64,000 nt of DNA from Streptomyces sp. NBC_00102 (GTDB lineage Bacteria; Actinomycetota; Actinomycetes; Streptomycetales; Streptomycetaceae). The position numbers and the translations under genes are program-made. The notes under the pieces are model-generated. The model was not told the DNA's origin and made no database searches. It saw nothing but the letters and a program-made list of their open reading frames with translations. Positions 1 to 8,678 of the stretch are shown here, piece by piece. The number at the start of each line of letters is the position of its first letter. Within the stretch, counting starts at the first letter, position 1. The stretch spans positions 2,790,001 through 2,854,000 of the forward strand of contig NZ_JAPEMC010000001.1 in assembly GCF_026343115.1 (NCBI RefSeq), given 5' to 3'.

Positions 1-31
1 CCTGCTGATCGAAGCGGGCGCCCACCCGTAA
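1..31 (+). CDS. C-terminal end of an upstream gene (partial)
   Basis: The frame starting at base 2 reads LLIEAGAHP and then stops with TAA at 29-31. Only nine codons are visible, so the family cannot be named. It is reported because it is followed by a tandem repeat and by the 3' end of a convergent gene, as expected for a gene terminus. It could be a chance frame. Confidence 0.35.
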   Translation, partial: LLIEAGAHP

Positions 32-37
32 GCCCAT

Positions 38-73
38 GAAGCCCCTGAAGCCCCGGAAGCCCCGGAAGCCCGA
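38..73. repeat. 9-bp tandem repeat, four copies
   Basis: Four consecutive copies of a GAAGCCCCG-like unit lie just after the stop codon at 29-31. They differ only in the last one or two bases. They sit between two convergent genes and have no hairpin of their own. Confidence 0.8.
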
Positions 74-132
74 GGCCGACCCGTTGAGGGCCGTAGGTCC
101 CCCGCCGACTGGGCACACCGCCCGCGACACCC

Positions 133-1089
133 CTACGGCGTGAACACCACGCGCCGGGCCGGGTCCGCGGGCTCGGTCCAGGCGGCCTCCACCTCGGACA
201 GCGGCACCGCCCGGGTGCCGACGGTGAACGAACCGGCCACCAACTCCTCGACGAGTGAGGGCAGTTCGGCGACGATACCGGCAGCGGTGAGGGACCCCTG
301 ACCACTGCCCAGGATCCGCAGGTTGGCCGCCCGCAGCACAAAGGACGGCAGCGTGATGTCCGGCCCGGCCGTGGAGCCGATCTGGATCCAGTCGAGCGCC
401 GCGCTGCGGTCGGCCCGGCGGGTGAGCAGCGCGGGGATGGCCCGTTCGGTGGGGCGGCCCCAGGTGTAGTCGATGACCACGTCCACGTCGGCCGCCGCCT
501 CGCCCAGCCGGTCCGCCGCTTCCTCCGGGTCTCCGGCCAGGGAGACGGTCCGGGTGGCACCGAGGCCGGTCAGCCGCTCCAGGCGCTCCGGGTCACGCCC
601 GGCCGCGACGACCGACTCGGCGCCGAGGTGGCGGGCGATCTGGACGGCCATCTGCCCGGCGTTGCCGGTCGCACCGAGGACCAGCACACTCTGGCCGGCC
701 CGGAAGGAGATCCGACGGCGCAACGCCACCCAGGAGGACATCGCGGGATTCATCGCCGCCGCGACGGTGACCGGGTCGGCGTTCTCCGGCAGGGGTATCG
801 ACCGGCGCGGGTCGAGCAGCGCCCGTTCGGCCAGGGTCCCGGGCGCGTCGTCGTCGGCGACGAAGTAGACATGACGGCCGTCGGGCAGCCGCCCCACCCC
901 GTCGACCCCGGGGACCAGGGGCAGCCGCCCGTCGCTCGTGTAGTGGGTGCCGTCGGCCCCGGAACGCACCCGGGGGTGCAACCCCGAGGCGAGCACGTCC
1001 ACGAGGATCTGCCCGTCACCCGGCACCGGGGTCGGAAACTCCTCGTAGCGGGGCGGGCTGTCGAACGACCTGACGACTGCGGCGCGCAT
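133..1089 (-). CDS. MDR-family zinc-independent quinone oxidoreductase-like enzyme
   Basis: This is a 318-residue NAD(P)H-dependent oxidoreductase of the medium-chain dehydrogenase/reductase superfamily, probably cytoplasmic and probably acting on quinones or enones. The N-terminal GroES-like half holds the VPGVDGVGRL segment. The Rossmann half has the VLGATGNAGQMAVQIARHLG dinucleotide motif at about residues 135-155. No structural zinc cysteines are visible, which suits quinone-reductase-like members. I chose ATG at 1089 (MRAAVV) over an upstream in-frame ATG at 1122 because AAGGAG lies six bases before it. It is divergent from a MarR regulator, with an inverted repeat between them, so substrate-induced derepression is likely. 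The substrate is unknown. Confidence 0.85.
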   Translation of the reverse strand: MRAAVVRSFDSPPRYEEFPTPVPGDGQILVDVLASGLHPRVRSGADGTHYTSDGRLPLVPGVDGVGRLPDGRHVYFVADDDAPGTLAERALLDPRRSIPLPENADPVTVAAAMNPAMSSWVALRRRISFRAGQSVLVLGATGNAGQMAVQIARHLGAESVVAAGRDPERLERLTGLGATRTVSLAGDPEEAADRLGEAAADVDVVIDYTWGRPTERAIPALLTRRADRSAALDWIQIGSTAGPDITLPSFVLRAANLRILGSGQGSLTAAGIVAELPSLVEELVAGSFTVGTRAVPLSEVEAAWTEPADPARRVVFTP

Positions 1090-1231
1090 GGCGGCTCCTT
1101 CGGGTTTCTCAGGCTGCTTCACAGGCTTCTCGCTGCGGCTTCCGGGCGTCTTCCTACGGGCCGGGGGACGGGACGGCCGCTCCTGGCCGCTCCCGGCCGT
1201 TCCTGCTCCGGGGCACGCCTCGCCGCAGCTT

Positions 1232-1273
1232 TAGTACGTGACACCAACCAAATTTAGTTCGCGCCACGTACTA
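1232..1273. promoter_or_regulatory. Candidate MarR operator and divergent promoter region
   Basis: TAGTACGTG at 1232-1240 and CACGTACTA at 1265-1273 are perfect inverted 9-mers about 33 bp apart centre to centre, close to three helical turns. Between them lies a second near-palindrome, AACCAAATTTAGTT (1246-1259). A TACAAT -10 box at 1281-1286 serves the MarR gene. The right arm falls between its -35 and -10 positions, a natural place for repression. Confidence 0.65.
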
Positions 1274-1292
1274 GGTCAAATACAATGGCCGT

Positions 1293-1772
1293 ATGCCGCA
1301 CACCACCCCGCCCCGGCCGAGCGATCCCGAGCCGCCCGCCACGCCCACCGCGCCCACCGATCTCGGCCTGGTGGACGGGCTGGCACAGCTGAGCTTCGCC
1401 ATCCACGCGGCACTGGGAAAGGTCGCGGCCGGGCACGATCTCTCGATCGTCCAGCTGCGCATGTTCGGCGTGCTCCGCGACCGCGAACCGGGCATGCAGG
1501 AACTCGCCAGGCACCTCGGACTCGACAAGTCCTCCGCGACCGGCCTGGTGGACCGCGCCGAGCGCCGGGGCCTGGTGCGCCGCTCGCCTTCGCCGCACGA
1601 TCGACGTTCCGTACAGGTCGCGTTGACCGAGCAAGGGCATCAACTGGCCCGCGAGGCAACCGTCGAGGCCGGGCAGCACATCCACGCACTGGCCGCGCAC
1701 CTCACGGACGAACAGCGCGCACAACTCTCCCTGCTGGCGAGCGCCGCACTGGCCGGACCAGCCCCCTCCTGA
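1293..1772 (+). CDS. MarR-family transcriptional regulator
   Basis: This 159-residue protein has the MarR layout: an N-terminal dimerisation helix, a winged helix-turn-helix (recognition region MQELARHLGLDKSSATGLVD) and the wing RRSPSPHDRRSVQVALTEQG, followed by C-terminal helices. It most likely represses the divergent oxidoreductase gene and itself, using the inverted repeats at 1232-1273. No Shine-Dalgarno precedes the ATG. A TACAAT -10 box ends exactly six bases upstream, so the mRNA is predicted to be leaderless. The ligand is unknown. Confidence 0.9.
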   Translation: MPHTTPPRPSDPEPPATPTAPTDLGLVDGLAQLSFAIHAALGKVAAGHDLSIVQLRMFGVLRDREPGMQELARHLGLDKSSATGLVDRAERRGLVRRSPSPHDRRSVQVALTEQGHQLAREATVEAGQHIHALAAHLTDEQRAQLSLLASAALAGPAPS

Positions 1773-1790
1773 TCCAACCCGACTTGTCTG

Positions 1791-2504
1791 TCAGTCCAGT
1801 TGGCGGGAGAGCTCCCGATAACACGAGCGCCGGCGCTCGCCCTCCGGGGTGTAGGTGAACGAGTCGCGGAAGCTGCCGGCACCGCCGACGCGCACCGCGA
1901 GCAGTGCCGGCTCCGCGTACTCGGTGTCCCAGCCGCGCAACGTGTCCGGCCGGGTGCCGTTCCAGAGGTGGAAGCAGACCATAGGGTCGTCCGGGTCGGC
2001 GGTGACGTACCCGAGGGTCTTCCCGTACCGCGGGTTCGATCCGCCGAACCGCACCGAGGGCGGCCCGAACTCCTCCGCCACGTCCGACCAGCCCCGGTCC
2101 TCGCCCCTCACCCAGTCGGGGGCCGTGGCCCGCAGCCGGGCGTACTCCCCCGCGCCCAGCACCCGTACCGCCCGGAGCCATCCGGCCCGGTGCGCGAACT
2201 CCCCGTAGAGCGAGACCACCGCGTCCGCCGGACCGTCACTGTGCAGATGGCGGGCGAAAGCCCCCTTCGCACCATTCGCCGACCAGGCCCCGGACACCTC
2301 CCAGGACGTCTGCTGCCGGCTCCACACCCCGGTTCTGCCCTCCACGTAGAGGAGGTCCTCGCACATCATCCGAAGTACCAACTCGTCCCCCCACATCCCC
2401 GGTCGTCGCAGCGCCGAGTTGAGCCGGTCGACGAAGTGGGCGCGGATGTCCGGGGCGGGCACGAGGGCATCGGGAGAGATCACCGCCCCAGTGTTTCGCG
2501 TCAA
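1791..2504 (-). CDS. Hypothetical protein
   Basis: This 237-residue soluble protein is rich in Trp and acidic residues. I recognise no catalytic motif. Motif-like blocks include DIRAHFVDRLNSALRRPGM near the N-terminus and GYVTADPDDPMVCFHLWNG near residue 170; similar sequences occur in streptomycetes as uncharacterised proteins. The longest frame starts with TTG at 2504, but a GTG at 2483 is an equally plausible start. It is convergent with the MarR gene. It lies about 300 bp downstream of the leader-distal end of CRISPR array 1 and in the same transcription direction. Confidence 0.7.
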   Translation of the reverse strand: MTRNTGAVISPDALVPAPDIRAHFVDRLNSALRRPGMWGDELVLRMMCEDLLYVEGRTGVWSRQQTSWEVSGAWSANGAKGAFARHLHSDGPADAVVSLYGEFAHRAGWLRAVRVLGAGEYARLRATAPDWVRGEDRGWSDVAEEFGPPSVRFGGSNPRYGKTLGYVTADPDDPMVCFHLWNGTRPDTLRGWDTEYAEPALLAVRVGGAGSFRDSFTYTPEGERRRSCYRELSRQLD

Positions 2505-2803
2505 CGTTCGACGCGCACCTGTACGAAGAATTTCTTGGCAGATTGCCCAGCCCCGAGGGCCTGTTGGTCACCGGCGCGACACCCACCCACTACAACCAGC
2601 AACCCCACGCCCCCGACCAGCCCCCACGGACCTCCCGCCGCACGGTCCCACCACCCCGATCCCCGCTCCGGCCAACCCGGTTGGCCCGCTCGAACCGCCC
2701 GCCGATGCCCCGACCGGCCAGCCGGGGTGCCCTTGGTGCGCGCCGGGCGGAAGACGGAAGCGGAAACCGGGGAACGGAGTGAGTCGCCGATGCGCGTAGC
2801 ACG
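2505..2803. other. Intergenic stretch without recognised content
   Basis: About 300 bp lie between the hypothetical gene and the leader-distal end of CRISPR array 1. I see no supported gene, no degenerate cas fragment and no further repeat copy. Confidence 0.6.
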
Positions 2804-4111
2804 GGGACTTATCCCCGCAGGTGCGGGAGCACGATCGCTTTCGCCGCCGCCTGCCAGGCGTCGCGGGATCATCCCCGCACACGCGGGGAGCACAGCGACC
2901 ACGGGAACATGTTCGGAGCGTACGAGAGACCATCCCCGCACGCGGGGAGCACTACGACCCCGTCGTATCCATGTCCACCGTGGCGGGACCATCCCCGCAC
3001 GCGCGGGGAGCGCTGCTCACAGGCGGCGCGCACCGCGGCGGTCGTGGGACCATCCCCGCACGCGCGGGGAGCACTGGACCAGACCGCTCGCCCGGAGTGG
3101 CAGGACGGGACCATCCCCGCACGCGCGGGGAGCACCTGGGGGCTTGGGCTTCGCAGCACGGTCTGCCGGGACCATCCCCGCACGCGCGGGGAGCACCAAG
3201 CTGCGGTAGAGGGCTGGAGTCCATGGGTGGGACCATCCCCGCACGCGCGGGGAGCACAGGTGTGACCTACCCGGCGTGGCCGGTGCCCGGGGACCATCCC
3301 CGCACGCGCGGGGAGCACTGGGCAGTGGCCCGCCAACCTTGTGGGCACTGAGGACCATCCCCGCACGCGCGGGGAGCACCGTGCCAGCCGCCATGATGTG
3401 ACGCGTCCGATGGGACCATCCCCGCGCGCGCGGGGAGCACGAGATCATCGCCCACGGCACCGTCGAGAGCGTGGGACCATCCCCGCACGCGCGGGGAGCA
3501 CCTCATCGCCGGTGGCGCCGCGCTGTATTCCTCGGGACCATCCCCGCACGCGCGGGGAGCACGCGTTACCCCGACGTTCCTTGTGACCGCGGTCGGGACC
3601 ATCCCCGCACGCGCGGGGAGCACGTCACATCGCTCTTCCCCACCCCGCCCCTGTTGGGACCATCCCCGCACGCGCGGGGAGCACGACAACCACGCCTGCT
3701 GCGACTGCAACAGCCGGGGACCATCCCCGCACGCGCGGGGAGCACGACAACCACGCCTGCTGCGACTGCAACAGCCGGGGACCATCCCCGCACGCGCGGG
3801 GAGCACCGCCCCGTCCGCCACCCCGCTCGTCGTGTCCCGGGACCATCCCCGCACGCGCGGGGAGCACCGGAAGAGTGAAAAACCTTGCTCGCCAGGCGAG
3901 GGACCATCCCCGCACGCGCGGGGAGCACCATCTACGCTCTTTCGCTCGTCCACGACGTGGGGGACCATCCCCGCACGCGCGGGGAGCACGGTGAGGACGT
4001 TGCGACGGGGCGGATCCGACCGGGACCATCCCCGCACGCGCGGGGAGCACTACATAACTTTCGCGTTTCCGCAGGTCAGAGCGGGACCATCCCCGCACGC
4101 GCGGGGAGCAC
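2804..4111 (-). CRISPR. CRISPR array 1, type I-E-like, 22 repeats
   Basis: There are 22 repeats of 29 bp with 21 spacers, nearly all 32 bp, giving a strict 61-bp period from 3046 to 4083. On the minus strand the repeat begins GTGCTCCCCGCGCG and ends GGGGATGGTCCC, the palindromic form known from actinobacterial type I-E systems. Decay is at the left: repeat 1 (2804-2832) is badly degenerate, repeat 2 (2865) has two substitutions, repeat 3 (2926-2952) lacks two bases and repeat 4 ends GAGCGC on the + strand. Repeats 10 (3351) and 11 (3412) carry single changes. The leader is therefore on the right and transcription runs leftward. The spacers at 3685-3716 and 3746-3777 are identical. Confidence 0.98.
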
Positions 4112-4210
4112 TCTTCCTGACCTGCGGGTTCATCCGGCGAAGGAAGCCTCCCGGGCCAACTTCACCGAGTCCGGCCTTTCCGACATAACACCCATCGAAC
4201 CAATCACCCC
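4112..4210 (-). promoter_or_regulatory. CRISPR array 1 leader
   Basis: The sequence abutting the first intact repeat is shared with the flank of array 2. The first 32 bases (4112-4143 versus 8679-8710) are identical, and similarity continues for about 80 bp with scattered substitutions. Conservation of this flank beside otherwise different spacers, on the side opposite the decayed repeats, identifies it as the leader. It should carry the pre-crRNA promoter and the adaptation signals. Confidence 0.85.
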
Positions 4211-4511
4211 CACGCCAGCCCCAGTTCATCACGCCAGGCACCTCCGGACCAGCCCCACCCCGAACACGAACCGGTACACCGGCACACCACTCGGGCCGCA
4301 CCACAGGGGCCGCCCGCCACCCCGCCGCCCCAAGCCATCGCGGCCGCTGCCCGCTTGCCCGTCAGCGCACTCTGTTGCTCATCCCGTGCACAGTCCGGCA
4401 CCGGCCGCGTCCGCGCGCCGCATCCCAGGACGGCCGCGCGAGGATGAACCACGGCAGACCAGCGCATCACGCCCCTCCACGCGGGCGCGACGAACGACAG
4501 GAGCAACGACG
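4211..4511. other. Intergenic region upstream of ltrA
   Basis: No gene is supported here. The only clear element is the Shine-Dalgarno AGGAG at 4499-4503 serving the ATG at 4512. The region probably carries the ltrA promoter and the distal part of the CRISPR leader. Confidence 0.5.
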
Positions 4512-5699
4512 ATGGTGGAGCGGACGGTCCCCCTGCTGCGGACGATGCGGGGCCGGGACCCGGACGAGGAGCACCGGGCGTCGACCCCTCTGGAGCTGCT
4601 CTTCGACCTGACCTTCGTCGTCGCGGTCTCCCAGGCGGCCGCCCAACTCCACCATGCCCTGGCCGAGGACCACGTGGGCTCCGGGCTGACCGGGTACGCG
4701 GCCGTGTTCTTCGCCATTTGGTGGGCCTGGATGAACTTCACCTGGTTCGCCTCCGCGTACGACACCGACGACGTGCCGTACCGCCTGGTGACGCTCCTCC
4801 AGATGGCAGGCGTCCTGGTGCTCGCGGCAGGAGTGCCCGAAGCCTTCCAGGACGGGGACTTCACCGTCGTCGTCATCGGGTACGTCATCATGCGCGTCGC
4901 GATGATCGCGCAGTGGCTCCGGGCCGCCTCGCAGCACCCGGAGGGCCGCCGCTGCGCTCTGCGGTACGCGACGGGCATCGGCGTGGCGCAGATCGGCTGG
5001 GTGGCCCGGCTCTGGGTGCCCGACGAGTGGCAGGTGGCCACCTTCGTGGCGCTCGTGCTGGTCGAACTGGCCGTACCCGCATGGGCCGAGTCGCACGGGA
5101 ACAACACCAGTTGGCATCCGGAGCACATCGCCGAGCGCTACGGACTCTTCACCATCATCGTGCTCGGCGAGGTCATCCTCGCCTCGCTCACAGCGGTCCA
5201 GTCCGCCGTCTCCGACCATGGTCTGTCGGCCCCCGTCCTGATGATCGCGACCGGCGGTCTGCTGCTGGTCTTCGGCCTGTGGTGGATGTACTTCACCGGC
5301 GGCGAGATCGGCTTGCCCACGCTGCGTTCCGCCCTGACCTGGGGGTACGCCCATTACGGCGTCTTCGCCTCGCTGGCCGCCCTCGGCGCCGGGCTGGAAG
5401 CGGCCGTGAACGCCACCGAACACCACGCGCACCTGCCCGAGCGGACCGCCTCACTGGCCGTCGCCGTACCGGTCGCCATCGTCCTCGTCCTGCTCGGCGC
5501 CCTGCACCGTATGACCGGAACCGGCGGCGTGGAACACACCGTGGTGGTCGCGGCCGGCGCGCTCGTGGTCCTCGCGCTCGGCTTCGCCGGCCCGGCGCTG
5601 GACCTGGGCGGCGCGGTGCTCGGCATGGGCCTGGCCGTCGCCGCGACCGTCGCCGCCGACGCGGAAGTCCTCCGGCGACGAGCGACGGGAACGCCGTAA
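4512..5699 (+). CDS. ltrA: LtrA-family low-temperature-requirement membrane protein
   Basis: This 395-residue polytopic membrane protein has about ten to twelve hydrophobic segments. The N-terminal signature STPLELLFDLTFVVAVSQAA (about residues 23-42) is characteristic of the LtrA family, as are FFAIWWAWMNFTWFAS and ERYGLFTIIVLGEVILA. Family members are linked to growth at low temperature in Listeria, but the transported substrate or activity is unknown. ATG at 4512 is chosen because of AGGAG eight bases upstream and the immediate family match; the frame stays open further upstream through the CRISPR array, which is not coding. It lies between the two CRISPR arrays and is convergent with the EamA gene. 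Confidence 0.9.
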   Translation: MVERTVPLLRTMRGRDPDEEHRASTPLELLFDLTFVVAVSQAAAQLHHALAEDHVGSGLTGYAAVFFAIWWAWMNFTWFASAYDTDDVPYRLVTLLQMAGVLVLAAGVPEAFQDGDFTVVVIGYVIMRVAMIAQWLRAASQHPEGRRCALRYATGIGVAQIGWVARLWVPDEWQVATFVALVLVELAVPAWAESHGNNTSWHPEHIAERYGLFTIIVLGEVILASLTAVQSAVSDHGLSAPVLMIATGGLLLVFGLWWMYFTGGEIGLPTLRSALTWGYAHYGVFASLAALGAGLEAAVNATEHHAHLPERTASLAVAVPVAIVLVLLGALHRMTGTGGVEHTVVVAAGALVVLALGFAGPALDLGGAVLGMGLAVAATVAADAEVLRRRATGTP

Positions 5700-5748
5700 C
5701 GGCAGCGGTCTGCGCCGAGGGGGCGCCGTGGTCTCACGAAGACTGTGG

Positions 5749-6675
5749 CTACTGCGGGACCGTCTCGTGGTCGCGCGAGAGCTGCGGTGGCGCGGGCTCC
5801 GTACCCGGGGACGCGGGACGGCGGGAGAGTACGCCGACGGTGGCACCGGCCAGGACCAGCGAGGCTCCCAGAATTTGGAGCCACGTCAGCCCGCTGCTCA
5901 GCAGCACCGCGCTGGCCACGATGCCCACCACGGGCTCCAGCATGCTGCCGATCGAGGCACGCGTCGGCCCGATCAGGGTCATCCCGAGGAAGAAGCAGAG
6001 AATCGCCACGACCGTGGAGACCAGGGCCAGGGCGAGCACCCAGAGCCAGCCCCGGAACGTGAAGTCGAACCTCAGGTCCCCCGTGGCCACCCCATACAGG
6101 AGGAAGGAGACCGCCGCGGCCGCCGAAACGCAGCCAGTCATCACCACGGGGTGCACGCTGCCGCTCACCCGGTCGCCGTACATGATGTAAGCGGTGTAGA
6201 CCCCGGCGGCACCGAGCACCTGCAGGACGCCGACGGCGTTCAGCTCCGACCCGATGCGGCCCAACACGAGTGACACTCCCGCGAAGGACGCCAGTATCGA
6301 GCCGACGATGGCCAGCGAGGGCCTGTCCCGGCCCATGGCGGCGGAGACGGTGGCCACCAGGGCCGGGTACACGTACAGCAACAGGGCGGCCAGCGCGGGC
6401 GAGATGTGCTTGACCGACGAGAAGTAGAGCGCCGACTGTGCCGTGTACATCACCCCGCCCAGCACGACCAGCCTCAGCAGGTCCGCCCGCTCCGGAAGGC
6501 CGGTACCGCGCGCGTGGCGGATCACGTACGGGAGGAAGACCGTGGCTGCGATGGCGAAGCGGAGGAAGAGCAGCGTGACGACGGTCAGCCCGTCACGGTA
6601 GGCGAACGTGGCGAAGACGGTCATGAACCCGAAGCAGGTCGCGGAGAGCCCGATGAGCACGAAGCCCTTCAACAT
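5749..6675 (-). CDS. EamA/DMT-superfamily transporter
   Basis: This is a 308-residue inner-membrane protein with ten predicted transmembrane segments arranged as two tandem five-helix EamA repeats (about residues 5-140 and 150-285). The repeats are marked by FVLIGLSATCFGFMTVFA and by PTRASIGSMLEPVVGIVASA, the latter typical of the last helices in DMT exporters. Substrates of this family include amino acids and small metabolites; nothing here specifies one. I use ATG at 6675 because a purine-rich GGAAGGA stretch precedes it; an upstream ATG at 6714 would add 13 residues. It is convergent with ltrA. Confidence 0.88.
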   Translation of the reverse strand: MLKGFVLIGLSATCFGFMTVFATFAYRDGLTVVTLLFLRFAIAATVFLPYVIRHARGTGLPERADLLRLVVLGGVMYTAQSALYFSSVKHISPALAALLLYVYPALVATVSAAMGRDRPSLAIVGSILASFAGVSLVLGRIGSELNAVGVLQVLGAAGVYTAYIMYGDRVSGSVHPVVMTGCVSAAAAVSFLLYGVATGDLRFDFTFRGWLWVLALALVSTVVAILCFFLGMTLIGPTRASIGSMLEPVVGIVASAVLLSSGLTWLQILGASLVLAGATVGVLSRRPASPGTEPAPPQLSRDHETVPQ

Positions 6676-6914
6676 CCTTGGCTTCCTTCCTGAAGGGCGG
6701 GCGCCCGTCGGCACGCGACGGCGGGCAACTCCGTGGTGGACGAGGGCTCGTGGAGAGGGCGGGACGAACCAGATTCAACGATGTCCCGCCCGACGGCCAC
6801 AAGCGCCCCCGCAAATTTGGCGGCATTCGCCCCTCGCAGCCCGCCGCGGATCCATCGCCGAACCCCTCACTCCGCAGGTGGGGCACCGAAGGGGGACATC
6901 CGAGACCTCTCCGT
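6676..6914. other. Intergenic region, no supported gene
   Basis: This stretch lies upstream of the EamA gene and downstream of the macro-domain gene. It should hold the EamA promoter, but I cannot point to clear boxes. Confidence 0.4.
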
Positions 6915-6956
6915 AAGGGGCACTGGTTCCCGCCACCCCTGACGCGGGAGCCCCTT
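6915..6956 (-). terminator. Probable terminator of the macro-domain gene
   Basis: A two-part stem-loop is formed by AAGGGGC (6915-6921) with GCCCCTT (6950-6956) and TCCCGC (6928-6933) with GCGGGA (6944-6949). It lies about 20 bp beyond the macro-domain stop codon. No U-tract follows, as is usual in streptomycetes. Confidence 0.6.
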
Positions 6957-6975
6957 CCCCCGTAACGGGTGTGGT

Positions 6976-7518
6976 CTACGAGGAGGGGCGCTCCAACTCC
7001 GCGAGCGCCAGCTCGAAGCAGTCGTACGCGCCTTCGTCGAAAAGGACGAACCGAACCTCGGCGACCGGAAGTCGGGCCTCCTCGTGGACCGTGCGCAGGG
7101 CCAGACGGGCGCCGTCGTCCATCGGCCAGCCGTAGATCCCGGTCGAGATCGCCGGGAACACGACGGAGTGCGCGCCGAGTTCGGCAGCCACCCGGAGGGA
7201 CTCGCGATAGCAGGACACCAGCAACTCCGACCGGTCCTCTTCCTCGGTCCAGACCGGGCCGACCGTGTGGATCACATGGTCCGCGTGCAACCGGCCGGCA
7301 GTCGTCGCCACCGCCTGCCCGGTGGGCAGCCCCCTGCCGTACTGCGAAGCACGCAGGTCGCGGCAGGCGTCGAGGATCTCGGGGCCGCCCTTACGGTGGA
7401 TGGCGCCGTCCACCCCACCACCGCCCAGGAGCGAGGAGTTGGCGGCATTCACGATGGCGTCCGCGTGCTGCTCGGTGATATCGCCCTGTACAAGCTTGAT
7501 GGTCGGCTTGGTCGTCAT
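6976..7518 (-). CDS. MacroD-type macro-domain ADP-ribose hydrolase
   Basis: This is a 180-residue single macro domain. It has the ADP-ribose-binding signature DAIVNAANSSLLGGGGVDGA near the N-terminus, then HVIHTVGPVW, and the phosphate loop VFPAISTGIYGWP at about residues 128-140. The NAAN asparagine and the GGGGVDGAIH loop are the catalytic and binding residues of O-acetyl-ADP-ribose deacetylases that also remove mono-ADP-ribose from proteins. I favour ATG at 7518 over ATG at 7527 because AGGAG is only three bases from the latter. The gene begins 32 bp from the last repeat of CRISPR array 2 and is read in the array's direction, so it has little room for a promoter of its own. Confidence 0.93.
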   Translation of the reverse strand: MTTKPTIKLVQGDITEQHADAIVNAANSSLLGGGGVDGAIHRKGGPEILDACRDLRASQYGRGLPTGQAVATTAGRLHADHVIHTVGPVWTEEEDRSELLVSCYRESLRVAAELGAHSVVFPAISTGIYGWPMDDGARLALRTVHEEARLPVAEVRFVLFDEGAYDCFELALAELERPSS

Positions 7519-7549
7519 GGGGGCCATGCTCCTTGGATGTAGACGTCAT

Positions 7550-8678
7550 GGGGCCATCCCCACACACGCGGGGAGCACTGCTGCTGCTGCCCATGCTGCT
7601 GCTGATCGCGGGACCATCCCCGCACGCGCGGGGAGCACCGCCTCAACGGCCTTGAACGTCCAGACGGACCGGGACCATCCCCGCACGCGCGGGGAGCACC
7701 GAGCGGGGCGTAGGACGCGGTGAAGTGCGCGGGGACCATCCCCGCACGCGCGGGGAGCACACGGACGGTGGCCGGTGGGACGGCGATGTCGTGGGACCAT
7801 CCCCGCACGCGCGGGGAGCACGCGCGTACTCGTCTTCGAGCGCCTCGGCCGTGGGGACCATCCCCGCACGCGCGGGGAGCACCTCGACGGCATGTCCGTG
7901 GGGCACCTCGCCGTGGGACCATCCCCGCACGCGCGGGGAGCACGTCTTCCCCGACTACTACCAGCGCGTCGACCTGGGACCATCCCCGCACGCGCGGGGA
8001 GCACTCGGTCACCACGTCCGGCGCCACCACCGGCGGCACGGGACCATCCCCGCACGCGCGGGGAGCACTGACCACCGAACTCGTGCACCGCGACATGGCC
8101 GGGACCATCCCCGCACGCGCGGGGAGCACGCCTCAACGCGACGGATCATCACCCAGCCGGAGGGACCATCCCCGCACGCGCGGGGAGCACGAGGGGGACG
8201 CGCGGGTGTGGCACACCCGGCAGGGACCATCCCCGCACGCGCGGGGAGCACAGCTGGCACACGCACATTCACGCGGTCGTGTGGGGACCATCCCCGCACG
8301 CGCGGGGAGCACGCCTCGTTGATGCGGACCAGGGACAGGCCCTTGGGACCATCCCCGCACGCGCGGGGAGCACGCGTAGGCGTTCGACGCCATCTTCCCG
8401 GCGTGGGGACCATCCCCGCACGCGCGGGGAGCACCTTCGACTTCCTCGATGAAGCGTCCTGACGCAGGGACCATCCCCGCACGCGCGGGGAGCACGCCTT
8501 CATCAGCCTGTGCTGGCTGACCCACCAGGGACCATCCCCGCACGCGCGGGGAGCACGCACAGGGGAGCGGCGGTTCCCCCGCGACCGGGGGACCATCCCC
8601 GCACGCGCGGGGAGCACCTGTCTCCCGGAGGAAAGGCTCGGGTCGCCAGGGGACCATCCCCGCACGCGCGGGGAGCAC
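7550..8678 (-). CRISPR. CRISPR array 2, type I-E-like, 19 repeats
   Basis: There are 19 repeats of 29 bp identical in consensus to array 1, with 18 spacers. The period is 61 bp except for the first spacer (7579-7609, 31 bp, rich in CTG triplets) and spacer 8 (8005-8039, 35 bp). The leftmost repeat (7550-7578) carries substitutions, so the leader is on the right and transcription is leftward. No spacer appeared by eye to be shared with array 1. No cas gene lies next to either array. Confidence 0.98.

Noticed and set aside
2804..8678. Open reading frames translating the CRISPR arrays into Arg/Pro/Gly-rich repeats
   Set aside because: They follow the 61-bp repeat period, exist in several frames on both strands and have no ribosome-binding sites. 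The DNA is array, not coding.
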